64,000 nt of DNA from Comamonadaceae bacterium CG12_big_fil_rev_8_21_14_0_65_59_15 (GCA_002786915.1 PCUV01000057.1:120076-184075); one strand, 5' to 3'; counted from the stretch's first letter, positions 38,547 to 47,350 are shown. The notes: generated by a model from the sequence alone, not told the origin. Numbers and translations are program-made.

Positions 38547-38843
38547 TCAAGCCTCAGGTACTTCCACCACCTGTACGCCACGCCAAAACGCCACATGGTT
38601 GGCAATGTTGGCCGCCGCCGTTTTCGGCGCGGGGTAGAACCAGGCCGCGTCCATGTTGGTTTGACCGTCCACTACCACGTGGTAGTAGCTGGCCACGCCT
38701 TTCCAGGGGCAGGTGCTGTGCGTGGCGCTGGGTTGAAAATACTGCATGTTCAAACTGCCCGCCGGAAAGTAGCGGTTACCTTCGACGGTTTCAAAGATGC
38801 TGGTTTGGGCAATCACGGTGTTGTGCCAAATGGCTTGGATCAT
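38547..38843 (-). CDS. DUF427 protein
   Basis: A 98-residue protein with the single-domain DUF427 fold: VEGNRYFPAGSLNMQYF, then CPWKGVASYYHV with a conserved Cys-Pro-Trp and the DAAWFYPAP segment. Function unknown. The ATG at 38843 begins conserved sequence; an earlier in-frame extension was rejected. It is convergent with egtB and preceded by an ECF-like promoter motif. Confidence 0.87.
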   Translation of the reverse strand: MIQAIWHNTVIAQTSIFETVEGNRYFPAGSLNMQYFQPSATHSTCPWKGVASYYHVVVDGQTNMDAAWFYPAPKTAAANIANHVAFWRGVQVVEVPEA

Positions 38844-38881
38844 GGGGGGTCTCCGGTGGGTGGTTGAACGTTTTTGTGTCA

Positions 38882-38907
38882 GTCGTGTCGGTGGCAAGAT
38901 TTCTTAC
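38882..38907 (-). promoter_or_regulatory. ECF-sigma-like promoter upstream of the DUF427 gene
   Basis: On the minus strand GTAAGAA (38907-38901) and CGAC (38885-38882) are separated by 15 bases and end 39 bases before the start codon. Spacing and -35 box match the motif before the NPCAAK-cytochrome operon. This suggests both belong to one ECF regulon. Confidence 0.4.
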
Positions 38908-38940
38908 GAACCAGACAGTTTGACACTGCGCCGGGCCACT

Positions 38941-38965
38941 GTAAGAATTTTTGTGGGCGCACGAC
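38941..38965 (+). promoter_or_regulatory. Second GTAAGAA box facing mtnP
   Basis: GTAAGAA (38941-38947) is followed after 14 bases by CGAC (38962-38965) on the plus strand, 82 bases before mtnP. It forms an inverted pair with the box before DUF427, so the region may be divergent ECF promoters or a dyad. Spacing is one base shorter than in the other two. Confidence 0.3.
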
Positions 38966-39046
38966 AAAACAAGGCGAGCGTCAGGCCGGGTGTCTGGTGA
39001 CTCGTCACATCATTGACTGACATTGGCTCGGTAAAGGCTTTTATTC

Positions 39047-39925
39047 ATGAATCAATCGCTGGTTGGCATCATCGGTGGCAGTGGTCTGTACCAGATGGAC
39101 GCCCTGCAAGATGCGCAGGAACAGGTGGTGTGCACACCTTTCGGGGACCCGTCCGATGCGCTGGTGACCGGGCGCGTGCACGACGTGCCGGTGGTCTTTT
39201 TGGCCCGCCATGGCCGTGGTCACCGCCTGTTGCCCAGCGAGGTACCGTACCGCGCCAACGTGTACGCCATGAAGCAACTGGGTGTGCGCTACCTGTTGTC
39301 GGTGTCGGCGGTGGGCACGTTGCGCGAAAGCATCAAGCCGCTCGACATGGTGCTGCCAGACCAGTTCATAGACCTTACCAAACGGCGCGACAGCAGTTTT
39401 TTTGGCAACGGGGCGGTCGCCCATGTGTCGATGGCGCAGCCGGTGTGCCCGCTGGTGGCCGACGCGCTGGCGCGAGCTGTGCGCAGTGTACTGGCCAAGC
39501 AAGCTGACGGTAGCAGCGTGGTGCTGCACCCCAGCGGCACCTATGTCTGCATGGAAGGTCCGCAATTTTCCAGCAAGGCCGAATCGGGCTGGTACCGCAG
39601 CATGGGTGCCGATGTGATTGGCATGACCAACATGCCCGAGGCCAAGCTGGCACGCGAGGCGCAAATGGCCTACGCCACACTGGCGATGGTGACCGACTAC
39701 GACTGCTGGCACCCCGTCGAGGCGCATGTCACCGCCAACATGGCGCTGGCCAACTTGCTCAAGAACGCCGCCCGTGCGCAGCAGATTCTGGTACAAGCCA
39801 TTGCCCTGCTGGGCACTGAGCGCCCTGCCAGTGCAGCGCACACCGCGCTGGCCAACGCGCTGGTCACCCAGCCCGACGCCATGGCCCCTGAGGTGCGCGA
39901 GCGCCTGGCCGCGCTATTGGCCTGA
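39047..39925 (+). CDS. mtnP: S-methyl-5'-thioadenosine phosphorylase
   Basis: A 292-residue purine-nucleoside-phosphorylase-fold enzyme that splits MTA into adenine and 5-methylthioribose-1-phosphate. Motifs: IIGGSGLYQM, RHGRGHRLLPSEVPYRANV phosphate/substrate region, SVSAVGTL and EGPQFSSKAES. It stands directly before the arsenosugar genes. Because ArsS makes an arsenic analogue of MTA, this enzyme could remove its adenine, although ordinary MTA salvage is also possible. Confidence 0.93.
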   Translation: MNQSLVGIIGGSGLYQMDALQDAQEQVVCTPFGDPSDALVTGRVHDVPVVFLARHGRGHRLLPSEVPYRANVYAMKQLGVRYLLSVSAVGTLRESIKPLDMVLPDQFIDLTKRRDSSFFGNGAVAHVSMAQPVCPLVADALARAVRSVLAKQADGSSVVLHPSGTYVCMEGPQFSSKAESGWYRSMGADVIGMTNMPEAKLAREAQMAYATLAMVTDYDCWHPVEAHVTANMALANLLKNAARAQQILVQAIALLGTERPASAAHTALANALVTQPDAMAPEVRERLAALLA

Positions 39926-39949
39926 CTCCCTTACACCCGAACCAACTTT

Positions 39950-40912
39950 ATGCACGACACCCTGCCCCGGCTACAAAAGATCAGCTTCCCGCGCCTACAG
40001 CGCACACGCCTGGACACGCTACAAGTGAACCTGGGCTACAAGTGCAACCAAAGCTGTTTGCATTGCCACGTCAACGCCGGGCCAAACCGTACCGAGATGA
40101 TGGACGCAGACACCTTGGCGCTGATACCGCAGGTGCTGGCGGCGCGCCAGATCGGCACGCTCGACCTGACCGGTGGCGCGCCCGAGTTGCACACCGGTTT
40201 TCGCGTCCTGGTGCGCACGGCGCGCAGTGCGGGTGTGCGCGTGCTGGACCGCTGCAACCTGACCATTCTTTCTGAGCCCGGGCAAGAGGGGCTGGCCGAG
40301 TTTCTGGCCACGCAAGGGGTTGAAGTCGTGGCCTCGCTGCCCTGCTATTTGGCCGCCAATGTGGACCGGCAGCGCGGCGACGGCGTGTTTGACCGCAGCA
40401 TCGCCGGTTTGCAGCAACTCAATGCGCTGGGTTATGGCCAGGCGGATTCCGGGCTGGTGTTGAATCTGGTCTATAACCCGCAAGGGGCGTCGTTGCCGTC
40501 CGACCAGCAAACGCTGCAGGCCGATTACAAACGCGAGCTGTTCCAGCATTTCGGCATTGTTTTCAACGAATTGTTTGCCCTGACCAACATGCCGATCCAG
40601 CGCTTTGGCTCCACGCTGGTGTCCAAAGGCACGTTTGACAGCTACATGGATTTGCTCCAGGCCAGTTTCCAGGCACACAACCTGCCCCATGTGATGTGCC
40701 GCAACACGGTCAGCGTCGATTGGCAGGGCTGGCTTTCGGACTGCGACTTCAACCAGCAGCTTGGTCTGCCGCTGGGCACCAGCGGGCTCAAGCGCCACCT
40801 GCGTGACCTGCTGCATGTCGATCTGGATGAGCATCCCATTCGCGTGGCCGGCCACTGCTACGGTTGCACGGCCGGGCAGGGCAGCAGTTGCGGTGGCGCG
40901 CTGGAATCATGA
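39950..40912 (+). CDS. arsS: Arsenosugar biosynthesis radical SAM protein
   Basis: A 320-residue radical SAM enzyme with the [4Fe-4S] motif CNQSCLHC and a C-terminal DUF3641 domain holding further cysteines (for example GHCYGCTAGQGSSCGG). ArsS attaches the 5'-deoxyadenosyl group to dimethylarsenite, giving 5'-deoxy-5'-dimethylarsinoyl-adenosine, the first committed step to arsenosugars. It begins 25 bases after mtnP and is followed 7 bases later by a glycosyltransferase gene. Confidence 0.93.
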   Translation: MHDTLPRLQKISFPRLQRTRLDTLQVNLGYKCNQSCLHCHVNAGPNRTEMMDADTLALIPQVLAARQIGTLDLTGGAPELHTGFRVLVRTARSAGVRVLDRCNLTILSEPGQEGLAEFLATQGVEVVASLPCYLAANVDRQRGDGVFDRSIAGLQQLNALGYGQADSGLVLNLVYNPQGASLPSDQQTLQADYKRELFQHFGIVFNELFALTNMPIQRFGSTLVSKGTFDSYMDLLQASFQAHNLPHVMCRNTVSVDWQGWLSDCDFNQQLGLPLGTSGLKRHLRDLLHVDLDEHPIRVAGHCYGCTAGQGSSCGGALES

Positions 40913-40919
40913 CGGCACC

Positions 40920-41603
40920 ATGACTCAGTTGCACATCAGCGTTGTCATTCCCGTGCTGAACGAAGCAGCAGGCATCGACGCAGCCTTGCAGGCGCTGCGC
41001 CCGTTGCAGACACGCGGCACGCAGATTGTGGTGGTCGATGGCGGCAGCAGCGACGACACGCTCTCGCGTGTGCGTGCACATGCGGTGCAGGTGCTGGCCG
41101 CGCCACGTGGGCGGGCGCTGCAAATGAATGCGGGCGCAAAGCAGGCCAGCGGTGACGTGCTGCTGTTTTTGCACGCCGACACTTGCCTGCCCGCCGATGC
41201 CGACAGCTTGATCACACAGGCACTCGCCAGTGGCGCTGCGGTTTGGGGCCGGTTTGATGTGCGTATTGCGGGTCGGTCTCGCTGGTTGCGCGTGATCGCG
41301 GCGTTGATGAATGCGCGCTCGCGCTGGACGGGTATCGCCACCGGTGACCAGGCCATGTTCATGACACGAGCGGCATTTGAGGCCACCGGCGGCTTTGCCT
41401 GCCAGCCCTTGATGGAAGACATTGAGCTGTCAGTGCGTTTGCGCCAACTGTCGCGCCCGGCCTGCCTGCGCGCCCAGGTCGTCACCTCGGGGCGGCGCTG
41501 GGAAACACGCGGCGTGTGGCGCACCATGGGGTTGATGTGGTGGCTGCGTCTGGCCTACTGGTGCGGTGCCGCACCGCAGCGGCTGGCGCAGCGCTATCGG
41601 TGA
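40920..41603 (+). CDS. Arsenosugar-cluster GT2 glycosyltransferase (TIGR04283 type)
   Basis: A 227-residue family-2 glycosyltransferase with SVVIPVLNEAAGIDAAL and the DGGSSDDT motif, a DADTC metal-binding-like element and a C-terminal WETRGVWRTMGLMWWLR stretch typical of this subfamily. The family is defined by its association with ArsS; the exact sugar acceptor is not established. The ATG at 40920 was chosen since earlier frame mirrors arsS. Confidence 0.88.
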   Translation: MTQLHISVVIPVLNEAAGIDAALQALRPLQTRGTQIVVVDGGSSDDTLSRVRAHAVQVLAAPRGRALQMNAGAKQASGDVLLFLHADTCLPADADSLITQALASGAAVWGRFDVRIAGRSRWLRVIAALMNARSRWTGIATGDQAMFMTRAAFEATGGFACQPLMEDIELSVRLRQLSRPACLRAQVVTSGRRWETRGVWRTMGLMWWLRLAYWCGAAPQRLAQRYR

Positions 41604-41608
41604 CGACC

Positions 41609-42283
41609 ATGATCCCACCCCGGCTCGTTATTTTTGCCAAAGCCGCGCAAGCGGGTGCGGTCAAGACCCGGCTAATGCCGGCGCTGGGTGCCCAGGGCGC
41701 TTGCCTGCTGGCGCGCCAGATGCTGGCCCACACCCTACAGCAGGCGCGCGCAGCACAGCTGGGCGCGGTTGAGTTGTGCATGAGTCCGGCACCCGACGAC
41801 CTGGCCTGGCGTGACCTGGCGCTACCCGCTGACGTGGTACGCAGCGCGCAGGGCGAAGGCGACCTGGGCGCGCGCATGGCGCGCGCCGTAGCGCGTGTCA
41901 CCACGCAGCAACGCCAACCGGTGCTGCTGATCGGCACCGACTGCCCCGGCCTGAGCACCGCACGACTGAGGCAGGCGGCGCTTGCGTTGGAACGCCATGA
42001 TGCCGTGCTGGTGCCGGCCAGCGACGGTGGCTACGTCTTGCTGGGCCTGAAGGCGCCGTGCCCGGAAATTTTCAGGCAGATGCCCTGGAGTACCGCCGCC
42101 GTGGCCACGCTGACACTACAGCGCCTGGCCGCGCTGCATCTGCGCGTGTGGCAGGGGCAGCCGCTGCATGACATTGACGAACCGGCCGATCTGGTGCATC
42201 TGCCAGCGGCTTTCCAGGTAGCCAATTTGCACAAGAACAAGCAATCTACAGCCCCTACCAATACAACGCAAGCTACTGTTTAA
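41609..42283 (+). CDS. Arsenosugar-cluster glycosyltransferase (TIGR04282 type)
   Basis: A protein of about 224 residues of the CofC/MobA-like nucleotidyl/glycosyltransferase fold: LVIFAKAAQAGAVKTRL near the N terminus and the GTDCPGL and PASDGGYVLLGL motifs. TIGR04282 proteins neighbour ArsS clusters. Start may be ATG 41609 or a GTG at 41600 that overlaps the previous stop (GTGA). Confidence 0.87.
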   Translation: MIPPRLVIFAKAAQAGAVKTRLMPALGAQGACLLARQMLAHTLQQARAAQLGAVELCMSPAPDDLAWRDLALPADVVRSAQGEGDLGARMARAVARVTTQQRQPVLLIGTDCPGLSTARLRQAALALERHDAVLVPASDGGYVLLGLKAPCPEIFRQMPWSTAAVATLTLQRLAALHLRVWQGQPLHDIDEPADLVHLPAAFQVANLHKNKQSTAPTNTTQATV

Positions 42284-42315
42284 GCCATAGCATTTCATCA
42301 ACCGGAGGCCGCTTC

Positions 42316-43386
42316 ATGAACACCCCAACCAGCACTCACCACCTTGTACAGGACTACTACGGTCAACAGCTTCAGGGCACGGCCGACCTGAAAACCAGCG
42401 CTTGCTGCGATGCCAGCGCCGTGCCCGGCTGGCTCAAGCCGCTGCTGGCGCGTGTGCACCCCGAGGTGCTGTCGCGCTACTACGGCTGTGGCCTGGTCTG
42501 CCCACCGTTGCTCGACGGTTGCCGCGTGCTTGATCTGGGCTGCGGCTCGGGGCGTGATGTCTATGCCCTGGCACAACTGGTCGGCCCGACCGGTGAGGTG
42601 GTCGGCGTGGATATGACCGACGAGCAGTTGGCGGTGGCGCGCGCGCACCAGGCGCACCACAGCGAGGTCTTTGGTTACAGCAACACCCGGTTTCTGCATG
42701 GCTACATCGAGCGCCTGGATGAATTGGGGCTGGAGGCCGACAGCTTCGACGTGATCGTGTCCAACTGCGTTGTCAACCTCTCGCCCGACAAAGACGCGGT
42801 GCTGGCCGGTGTGCAGCGCCTGCTGAAAGCCGGTGGCGAGTTTTATTTCTCGGACGTGTATGCCGACCGCCGTGTACCTGCGGCGGTGCGCAACGACCCG
42901 GTTTTGTATGGCGAGTGTCTCGGTGGCGCGCTTTACTGGAACGACTTTATCGGGTTGGCCCGGCGCCACGGCTTTGCCGACCCGCGCCTGCTGGAAGACC
43001 GTCCGCTGGAGGTGACCGACCCCAAGCTCGCCGCGCGCACCGGCCGCCTGCGCTTTTTCTCGGCCACCTACCGCCTGTTCAAACTGGCGGCGCTGGAGAC
43101 GGCCTGCGAAGACTACGGCCAGGCTGTGATTTACCAGGGCAGCATCGCTGACCAGCCGAACCGCTTTGTGCTCGATAAACACCACGACATGCAAACCGGC
43201 AAAGTGTTTGCGGTTTGCGGCAACACCTGGCATATGCTGCACGACACGCGCTTTGCACCCCACTTCAGTTTCATTGGCAACTTCGACACCCACTTCGGCA
43301 CTTTCGACGGCTGCGGCGGCGGCCTGCCGTTTGGCGCGGGTTCCGCAAACAGCTCCGGCGTCTGCGGACTGGCGGCTTGCTGCTGA
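42316..43386 (+). CDS. arsM: Arsenite S-adenosylmethionine methyltransferase
   Basis: A 356-residue methyltransferase. The SAM motif VLDLGCGSGRDVY and VGVDMTDEQL are clear. Cysteines that bind As(III) are present: paired Cys in TSACCDAS, the Cys in SNCVVNLS and late cysteines before the C-terminal AACC. ArsM methylates arsenite to mono-, di- and trimethyl forms; here its dimethyl product can feed ArsS. It follows the TIGR04282 gene by 32 bases. Confidence 0.92.
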   Translation: MNTPTSTHHLVQDYYGQQLQGTADLKTSACCDASAVPGWLKPLLARVHPEVLSRYYGCGLVCPPLLDGCRVLDLGCGSGRDVYALAQLVGPTGEVVGVDMTDEQLAVARAHQAHHSEVFGYSNTRFLHGYIERLDELGLEADSFDVIVSNCVVNLSPDKDAVLAGVQRLLKAGGEFYFSDVYADRRVPAAVRNDPVLYGECLGGALYWNDFIGLARRHGFADPRLLEDRPLEVTDPKLAARTGRLRFFSATYRLFKLAALETACEDYGQAVIYQGSIADQPNRFVLDKHHDMQTGKVFAVCGNTWHMLHDTRFAPHFSFIGNFDTHFGTFDGCGGGLPFGAGSANSSGVCGLAACC

Positions 43387-43439
43387 GTCGTCACAAGCTG
43401 CGGCCTGTGTCACCCGTATCAAACCACGCTGGTAGCTTC

Positions 43440-44261
43440 ATGCGCGCCCTTCTACCCATCATTCGCATCGCGAGCGCGTCGGTTTTGCTGCTGTTTTGGC
43501 AAATGTCCCACGCGGCCACCGACCGGCTGGTCATCACCGGGTCGAGCACCATTGCGCCACTGGCCGCCGAGATGGCCAAGCGCTTCGAACAACAAAACCC
43601 CGGCGTGCGCGTTGATGTGCAAAGTGGTGGCTCGTCGCGCGGCATAGCCGATGCACGCAGCGGTCTGGCCGATATCGGCATGGCTTCACGTGGGCTCAAA
43701 GACAGCGAAAAAGACTTGACGCCGCACACCATCGCGATGGACGGCGTGGGCATCATCCTGCACAAAACCAATGCAATCAGCGTGCTGTCGGATGAGCACA
43801 TCAAGGCGATTTACCGGGGCCAGATCAAAAACTGGAAAGAAGTCGGTGGCCAGGACTTGGCGATCACCGTGGTCAACAAGGCCGAAGGCCGCTCCACGCT
43901 GGAGTTGTTCCTGCATTACACCGGGCTGAAAAACAGCGAGATCAAGGCGCAGATGGTGATCGGCGACAACCAGCAAGGTATCAAAAGCGTGGCGGCCAAC
44001 CCGGGTGCCATCGGCTACGTGTCTATCGGCACCGCAGAGTACGAGGAAAACCATGGCACCGCGATCAAACTGATCTCCTTGCACGGCGTTGCCGCCACGG
44101 TGGCCAACGTGAAAAACGGCGCATTTCCGCTGTCGCGCCCGCTCAATCTGGTCACCAAAGGCGCACCCGTGGGTCTGGCCAAGCGCTTTGTGGACTTCGC
44201 TTTGTCCAAAGCCGTGGATGATCTGGTTGAGGCGCAGTTTTTTGTCCCATTGACCCACTGA
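43440..44261 (+). CDS. PstS-like periplasmic phosphate-binding protein
   Basis: A 273-residue ABC substrate-binding protein with a signal peptide ending near SHAATD. The anion-binding loop GSSTIAPLAAEM and the GGSSRGI element match PstS-like proteins. It opens a pstSCAB-like operon placed straight after arsM. It could bind phosphate or distinguish phosphate from arsenate; the sequence alone cannot decide. Confidence 0.85.
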   Translation: MRALLPIIRIASASVLLLFWQMSHAATDRLVITGSSTIAPLAAEMAKRFEQQNPGVRVDVQSGGSSRGIADARSGLADIGMASRGLKDSEKDLTPHTIAMDGVGIILHKTNAISVLSDEHIKAIYRGQIKNWKEVGGQDLAITVVNKAEGRSTLELFLHYTGLKNSEIKAQMVIGDNQQGIKSVAANPGAIGYVSIGTAEYEENHGTAIKLISLHGVAATVANVKNGAFPLSRPLNLVTKGAPVGLAKRFVDFALSKAVDDLVEAQFFVPLTH

Positions 44262-45131
44262 GTGTTGCGGAAATTGAATAATTTCCGTGTCACTGACCGC
44301 TGGCTCGCCCCCGCGCTGGGAGTCGCAGCAGCAGGCTCCGGGCTGATCCTGCTGCTGGTGCTGGCGTTTCTGCTGCGCGAGGCGGCGCCGCTGTGGGGCA
44401 GTCACGCTGTCTTGGGGTTTGTTCTTGATGCCAGCTGGTATCCACTGGAAGGCCAGTTTGGCATGTTGCCCATGGTGGCGGCATCGCTGGCGGCAGCATT
44501 GGGCGCGCTGCTGCTGGCGGCACCGCTTGGCATCATCAGCGCGATTTTTCTGAATTTTTTGGCGCCGCCTGCTGTCGCCCGCAGCTACCGCATGATGGTT
44601 GCGCTGCTGGCGGGCATTCCGTCGGTGGTGTTCGGGCTGTGGGGGTTGACGGTGCTGGTGCCTTTGATTGCGCGCTGGCAGCCACCTGGCGCCAGCCTGC
44701 TGGCTGCCATGATGATTCTGGCGCTGATGATTCTGCCCACCGTGACCCTGACCAGCGCGTCAGCCATTGCGGCAGTGCCGCAAAATTTGCAGCAGGGCGC
44801 GGCCGCATTGGGTTTGACCCGCCAGGGCATGATCTTGCGCGTGGTGCTGCCCGCTGCCCGGGGTGGCATCACCAACGGCATTCTGTTGTCCGGGGCACGC
44901 GCACTGGGTGAAACCATGGCGGTGCTGATGGTTGCCGGCAATGTGGTGCAGTACCCGCTAGGACTGTTGCAGCCGGTGCGCGTGCTCACCGCCAACATTG
45001 CGCTGGAAATGGCGTATGCCACCGACGCGCACCGCGCCGCTCTGTTTGCCAGCGGGTTGTTGCTCACGCTGGTGGTCATGTTGCTGGCCTGGCTGGCGAT
45101 CCGTGCCAACCGCCAGGTGTCGTATGTCTGA
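44262..45131 (+). CDS. pstC: Phosphate ABC transporter permease PstC-like
   Basis: A 289-residue permease with six membrane helices and the EAA-like cytoplasmic loop (AAALGLTRQGMILRVVLPAA). Starts with GTG at 44262, directly after the upstream stop, and overlaps pstA by 8 bases. It is the first of the two membrane subunits of the transporter. Confidence 0.87.
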   Translation: MLRKLNNFRVTDRWLAPALGVAAAGSGLILLLVLAFLLREAAPLWGSHAVLGFVLDASWYPLEGQFGMLPMVAASLAAALGALLLAAPLGIISAIFLNFLAPPAVARSYRMMVALLAGIPSVVFGLWGLTVLVPLIARWQPPGASLLAAMMILALMILPTVTLTSASAIAAVPQNLQQGAAALGLTRQGMILRVVLPAARGGITNGILLSGARALGETMAVLMVAGNVVQYPLGLLQPVRVLTANIALEMAYATDAHRAALFASGLLLTLVVMLLAWLAIRANRQVSYV

Positions 45132-45957
45132 GCGCGTTTTCACCAGCGCCATCTGGCTCGGTGCGGGCGTCGTGACCGCGTTTTTTTTGTGGCTGTTGGG
45201 TGACCTGGTGTGGCAAGGTGCCGCCCACCTTTCGGTGTCGTTTCTGCTCTCTGACACGCTTGATTCCGGCCGCTCCGGCGGCATTGCGGCCATCCTTCTG
45301 TCCACCCTGCTGATTCTGGCGGTGGCGCTCTTGGCCGCCATTCCCCTCGGGCTGATGAGCGCCGTGTGGTTGACCGAATACACCCGGCGTGACAACGCAT
45401 GGGGCGACGCAGTACGCATGAGCCTGGATGTGTTGGCGGGCGTACCGTCGATCGTTTTCGGCTTGTTTGGCAATGCTTTTTTCAGTGTTTATCTGGGGCT
45501 GGGCTTTTCCATTGTTTCCGGCGGCCTCACCCTGGCCTGCATGATTTTGCCAATCTTCATCCGTACCAGCGAGGCCGGTTTGTCGGCGGTCAGCGACGAC
45601 TGGCGGCGCAACGCGGCGGCGCTGGGCATGTCGCGCGCCAGCGTGTTGTGGCATGTGTTGTTGCCCACGGCAGCACCGGCCATAGCCGCAGGCCTCATGC
45701 TGGGCGTTGGCCGCGCCACGGCCGAAACCGCAGCGCTGATTTTCACCAGCGGCTATGTGGACCGCATGCCAACGTCGTTGCTGGATTCGGGCCGGGCGCT
45801 GGCCGTGCACATCTACGACCTCAGCATGAACGTGACCGGTGGTGACCAAGCGGCCTATGCGTCGGCATTGGTGCTGATTATTCTGATCGTTTTCATCAAC
45901 ACGGGCGCATGGGCGCTGTCTGAGCGCTGGCTTGCCAGGAAAGTGACTTTTTCATGA
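45124..45957 (+). CDS. pstA: Phosphate ABC transporter permease PstA-like
   Basis: A 277-residue permease with six helices and the coupling loop AAALGMSRASVLWHVLLPTA, parallel to the loop in PstC. The ATG at 45124 overlaps pstC, and its stop overlaps pstB as ATGA. The family's SGYVDRMPTS region near the C terminus is present. Confidence 0.87.
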   Translation: MSERVFTSAIWLGAGVVTAFFLWLLGDLVWQGAAHLSVSFLLSDTLDSGRSGGIAAILLSTLLILAVALLAAIPLGLMSAVWLTEYTRRDNAWGDAVRMSLDVLAGVPSIVFGLFGNAFFSVYLGLGFSIVSGGLTLACMILPIFIRTSEAGLSAVSDDWRRNAAALGMSRASVLWHVLLPTAAPAIAAGLMLGVGRATAETAALIFTSGYVDRMPTSLLDSGRALAVHIYDLSMNVTGGDQAAYASALVLIILIVFINTGAWALSERWLARKVTFS

Positions 45958-46796
45958 CTGTCAAAACCCCCACCTCGTGTCGTCCCTATACCCTCGGAGG
46001 GGTTACATCCGGCCCGCCCTGCTGCGAGCCGGTGCCGCATGTGCGCATTGCCGACCTCTCGGTGGCTTATGGGGGCAACACCGTGCTCGACGGCGTGTCG
46101 CTGGACATTTACAAGGGCTGCATCACGGCCTTGATTGGCCCCTCAGGCTGCGGCAAGACCAGTTTTCTGTCGGCCCTGAACCGCCTGACCGACCTGATAC
46201 CGGGTGCCACCGTCAAGGGCAAAGTGGATATCGCTGGCCTGGACGTGCTGCACCCGCAGACCGACCTGCTGGCTTTGCGCAGACGCGTGGGCATGATTTT
46301 TCAGAAGCCCAACCCGTTTCCGCTGTCCATTCGGCGCAACCTGGAACTGCCCTTGCGCGAGCATGGCACGCGCAACCGCGCCCTGCTGGCCGACAAGATT
46401 GAAGCCGTGTTGAAAGAGGTCGGGCTGTGGGATGAAGTCAGTGACCGCCTGGACAGCCCGGCGCTGGCGCTATCAGGTGGGCAGCAGCAGCGCTTGTGCA
46501 TTGCCCGCGCGCTGGTGCTGGAACCCGAAGTGCTTTTGATGGACGAGCCTTGCAGCGCGCTGGACCCGATTTCGTCGCGCGTGGTGGAGGAGCTGATTGA
46601 ACGCTTGCGCGGCCGCCTCACGGTGGTGATCGTGACCCACAATCTGGCGCAAGCCCGGCGCATCGCCAACTACGCTGCCTTTTTCTGGATGACCGAGCGC
46701 GTCGGCAAGTTGGTTGAATTTGGTCAGTGCATCGAGCTGTTCGATGCGCCCCAGAGTGTGCTGACCCAAGCCTATGTTTCGGGCGCAGCAGGGTAA
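45954..46796 (+). CDS. pstB: Phosphate ABC transporter ATPase PstB-like
   Basis: A 280-residue ATPase with Walker A (GPSGCGKTSFLSALNR), the ABC signature LSGGQQQRLCIARAL, and Walker B VLLMDEPCSALDPIS. The extended N terminus (first 30 residues) is unusual for PstB and contains a Cys pair (GPPCCEP). It ends the operon; no phoU follows. Confidence 0.92.
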   Translation: MTVKTPTSCRPYTLGGVTSGPPCCEPVPHVRIADLSVAYGGNTVLDGVSLDIYKGCITALIGPSGCGKTSFLSALNRLTDLIPGATVKGKVDIAGLDVLHPQTDLLALRRRVGMIFQKPNPFPLSIRRNLELPLREHGTRNRALLADKIEAVLKEVGLWDEVSDRLDSPALALSGGQQQRLCIARALVLEPEVLLMDEPCSALDPISSRVVEELIERLRGRLTVVIVTHNLAQARRIANYAAFFWMTERVGKLVEFGQCIELFDAPQSVLTQAYVSGAAG

Positions 46797-46833
46797 AGAA
46801 GACTTTGCGGTGTCGGACTGAAGGCGTGTTTGA

Positions 46834-47272
46834 TCAGGCTGAGGCATCTGCGCCTGCGTCACCATGCAACGCCGCGATCAAGGGGCAAGCCACGTTACCG
46901 GTGGTGCAGCTGCATTGCACCACCAAGCCGGTCAGCGCCGACGCCATGCGCTTGAGGTCGGCCAATTTCTGCTGCACCAGCGCCAGTTTGCGTTCTGCCA
47001 GCGCGCGCGGCATCGCACTGCGTGCCGTCTTGCAGCCGCAGCAATTCGGCAATTTCATCCAGACTGAAGCCCAATTGCTGCGCCGATTTCACGAACTTGA
47101 TCCGCGCCACATCATCGCCGCCATAGCGACGAATGCTTCCCAACGGCTTGTTCGGCTGCGCCAGCAAGCCCTTGCGCTGGTAGAAGCGGATGGTCTCCAC
47201 ATTAACCCCGGCGGCTTGAGCAAACACACCAATGGTGAGACTGTCTTTGGGGCTCTCAAACCTATTTTTCAT
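46834..47272 (-). pseudogene. merR: Frameshifted MerR mercury regulator
   Basis: The N-terminal part ([20 protein letters not shown], then the helix-turn-helix) reads to about 47010. The C-terminal part ([19 protein letters not shown], the Cys-containing VVQCSCTT and NVACPLI) continues in another frame to 46834. Loss of one GC pair from a GCGCGCGC run at 47001-47008 explains the break, and restoring it gives 146 residues, the normal MerR length, with its three Hg-ligand cysteines. It may be a true pseudogene, a slippage variant or a sequencing error. Confidence 0.82.
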
Positions 47273-47279
47273 AAAGCGC

Positions 47280-47310
47280 TTGACTCTGTACTTGACTACG
47301 GACTTATCTT
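47280..47310 (+). promoter_or_regulatory. mer operator-promoter
   Basis: TTGACT (-35, 47280-47285) and TATCTT (-10, 47305-47310) are 19 bases apart, with a dyad-like CTGTAC...CTACGG between them. The overlong spacer is the hallmark of MerR-controlled promoters, and the order resembles the Tn501-type mer promoter. It lies between merR and merC. Confidence 0.8.
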
Positions 47311-47350
47311 ACGCTGTCTGCACCTCAAATCCACTTCACAGGAGACCCGC

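Noticed and set aside
42298..43422. A 374-codon minus-strand frame over arsM
   Set aside because: Antisense to arsM and biased composition; no homology seen.
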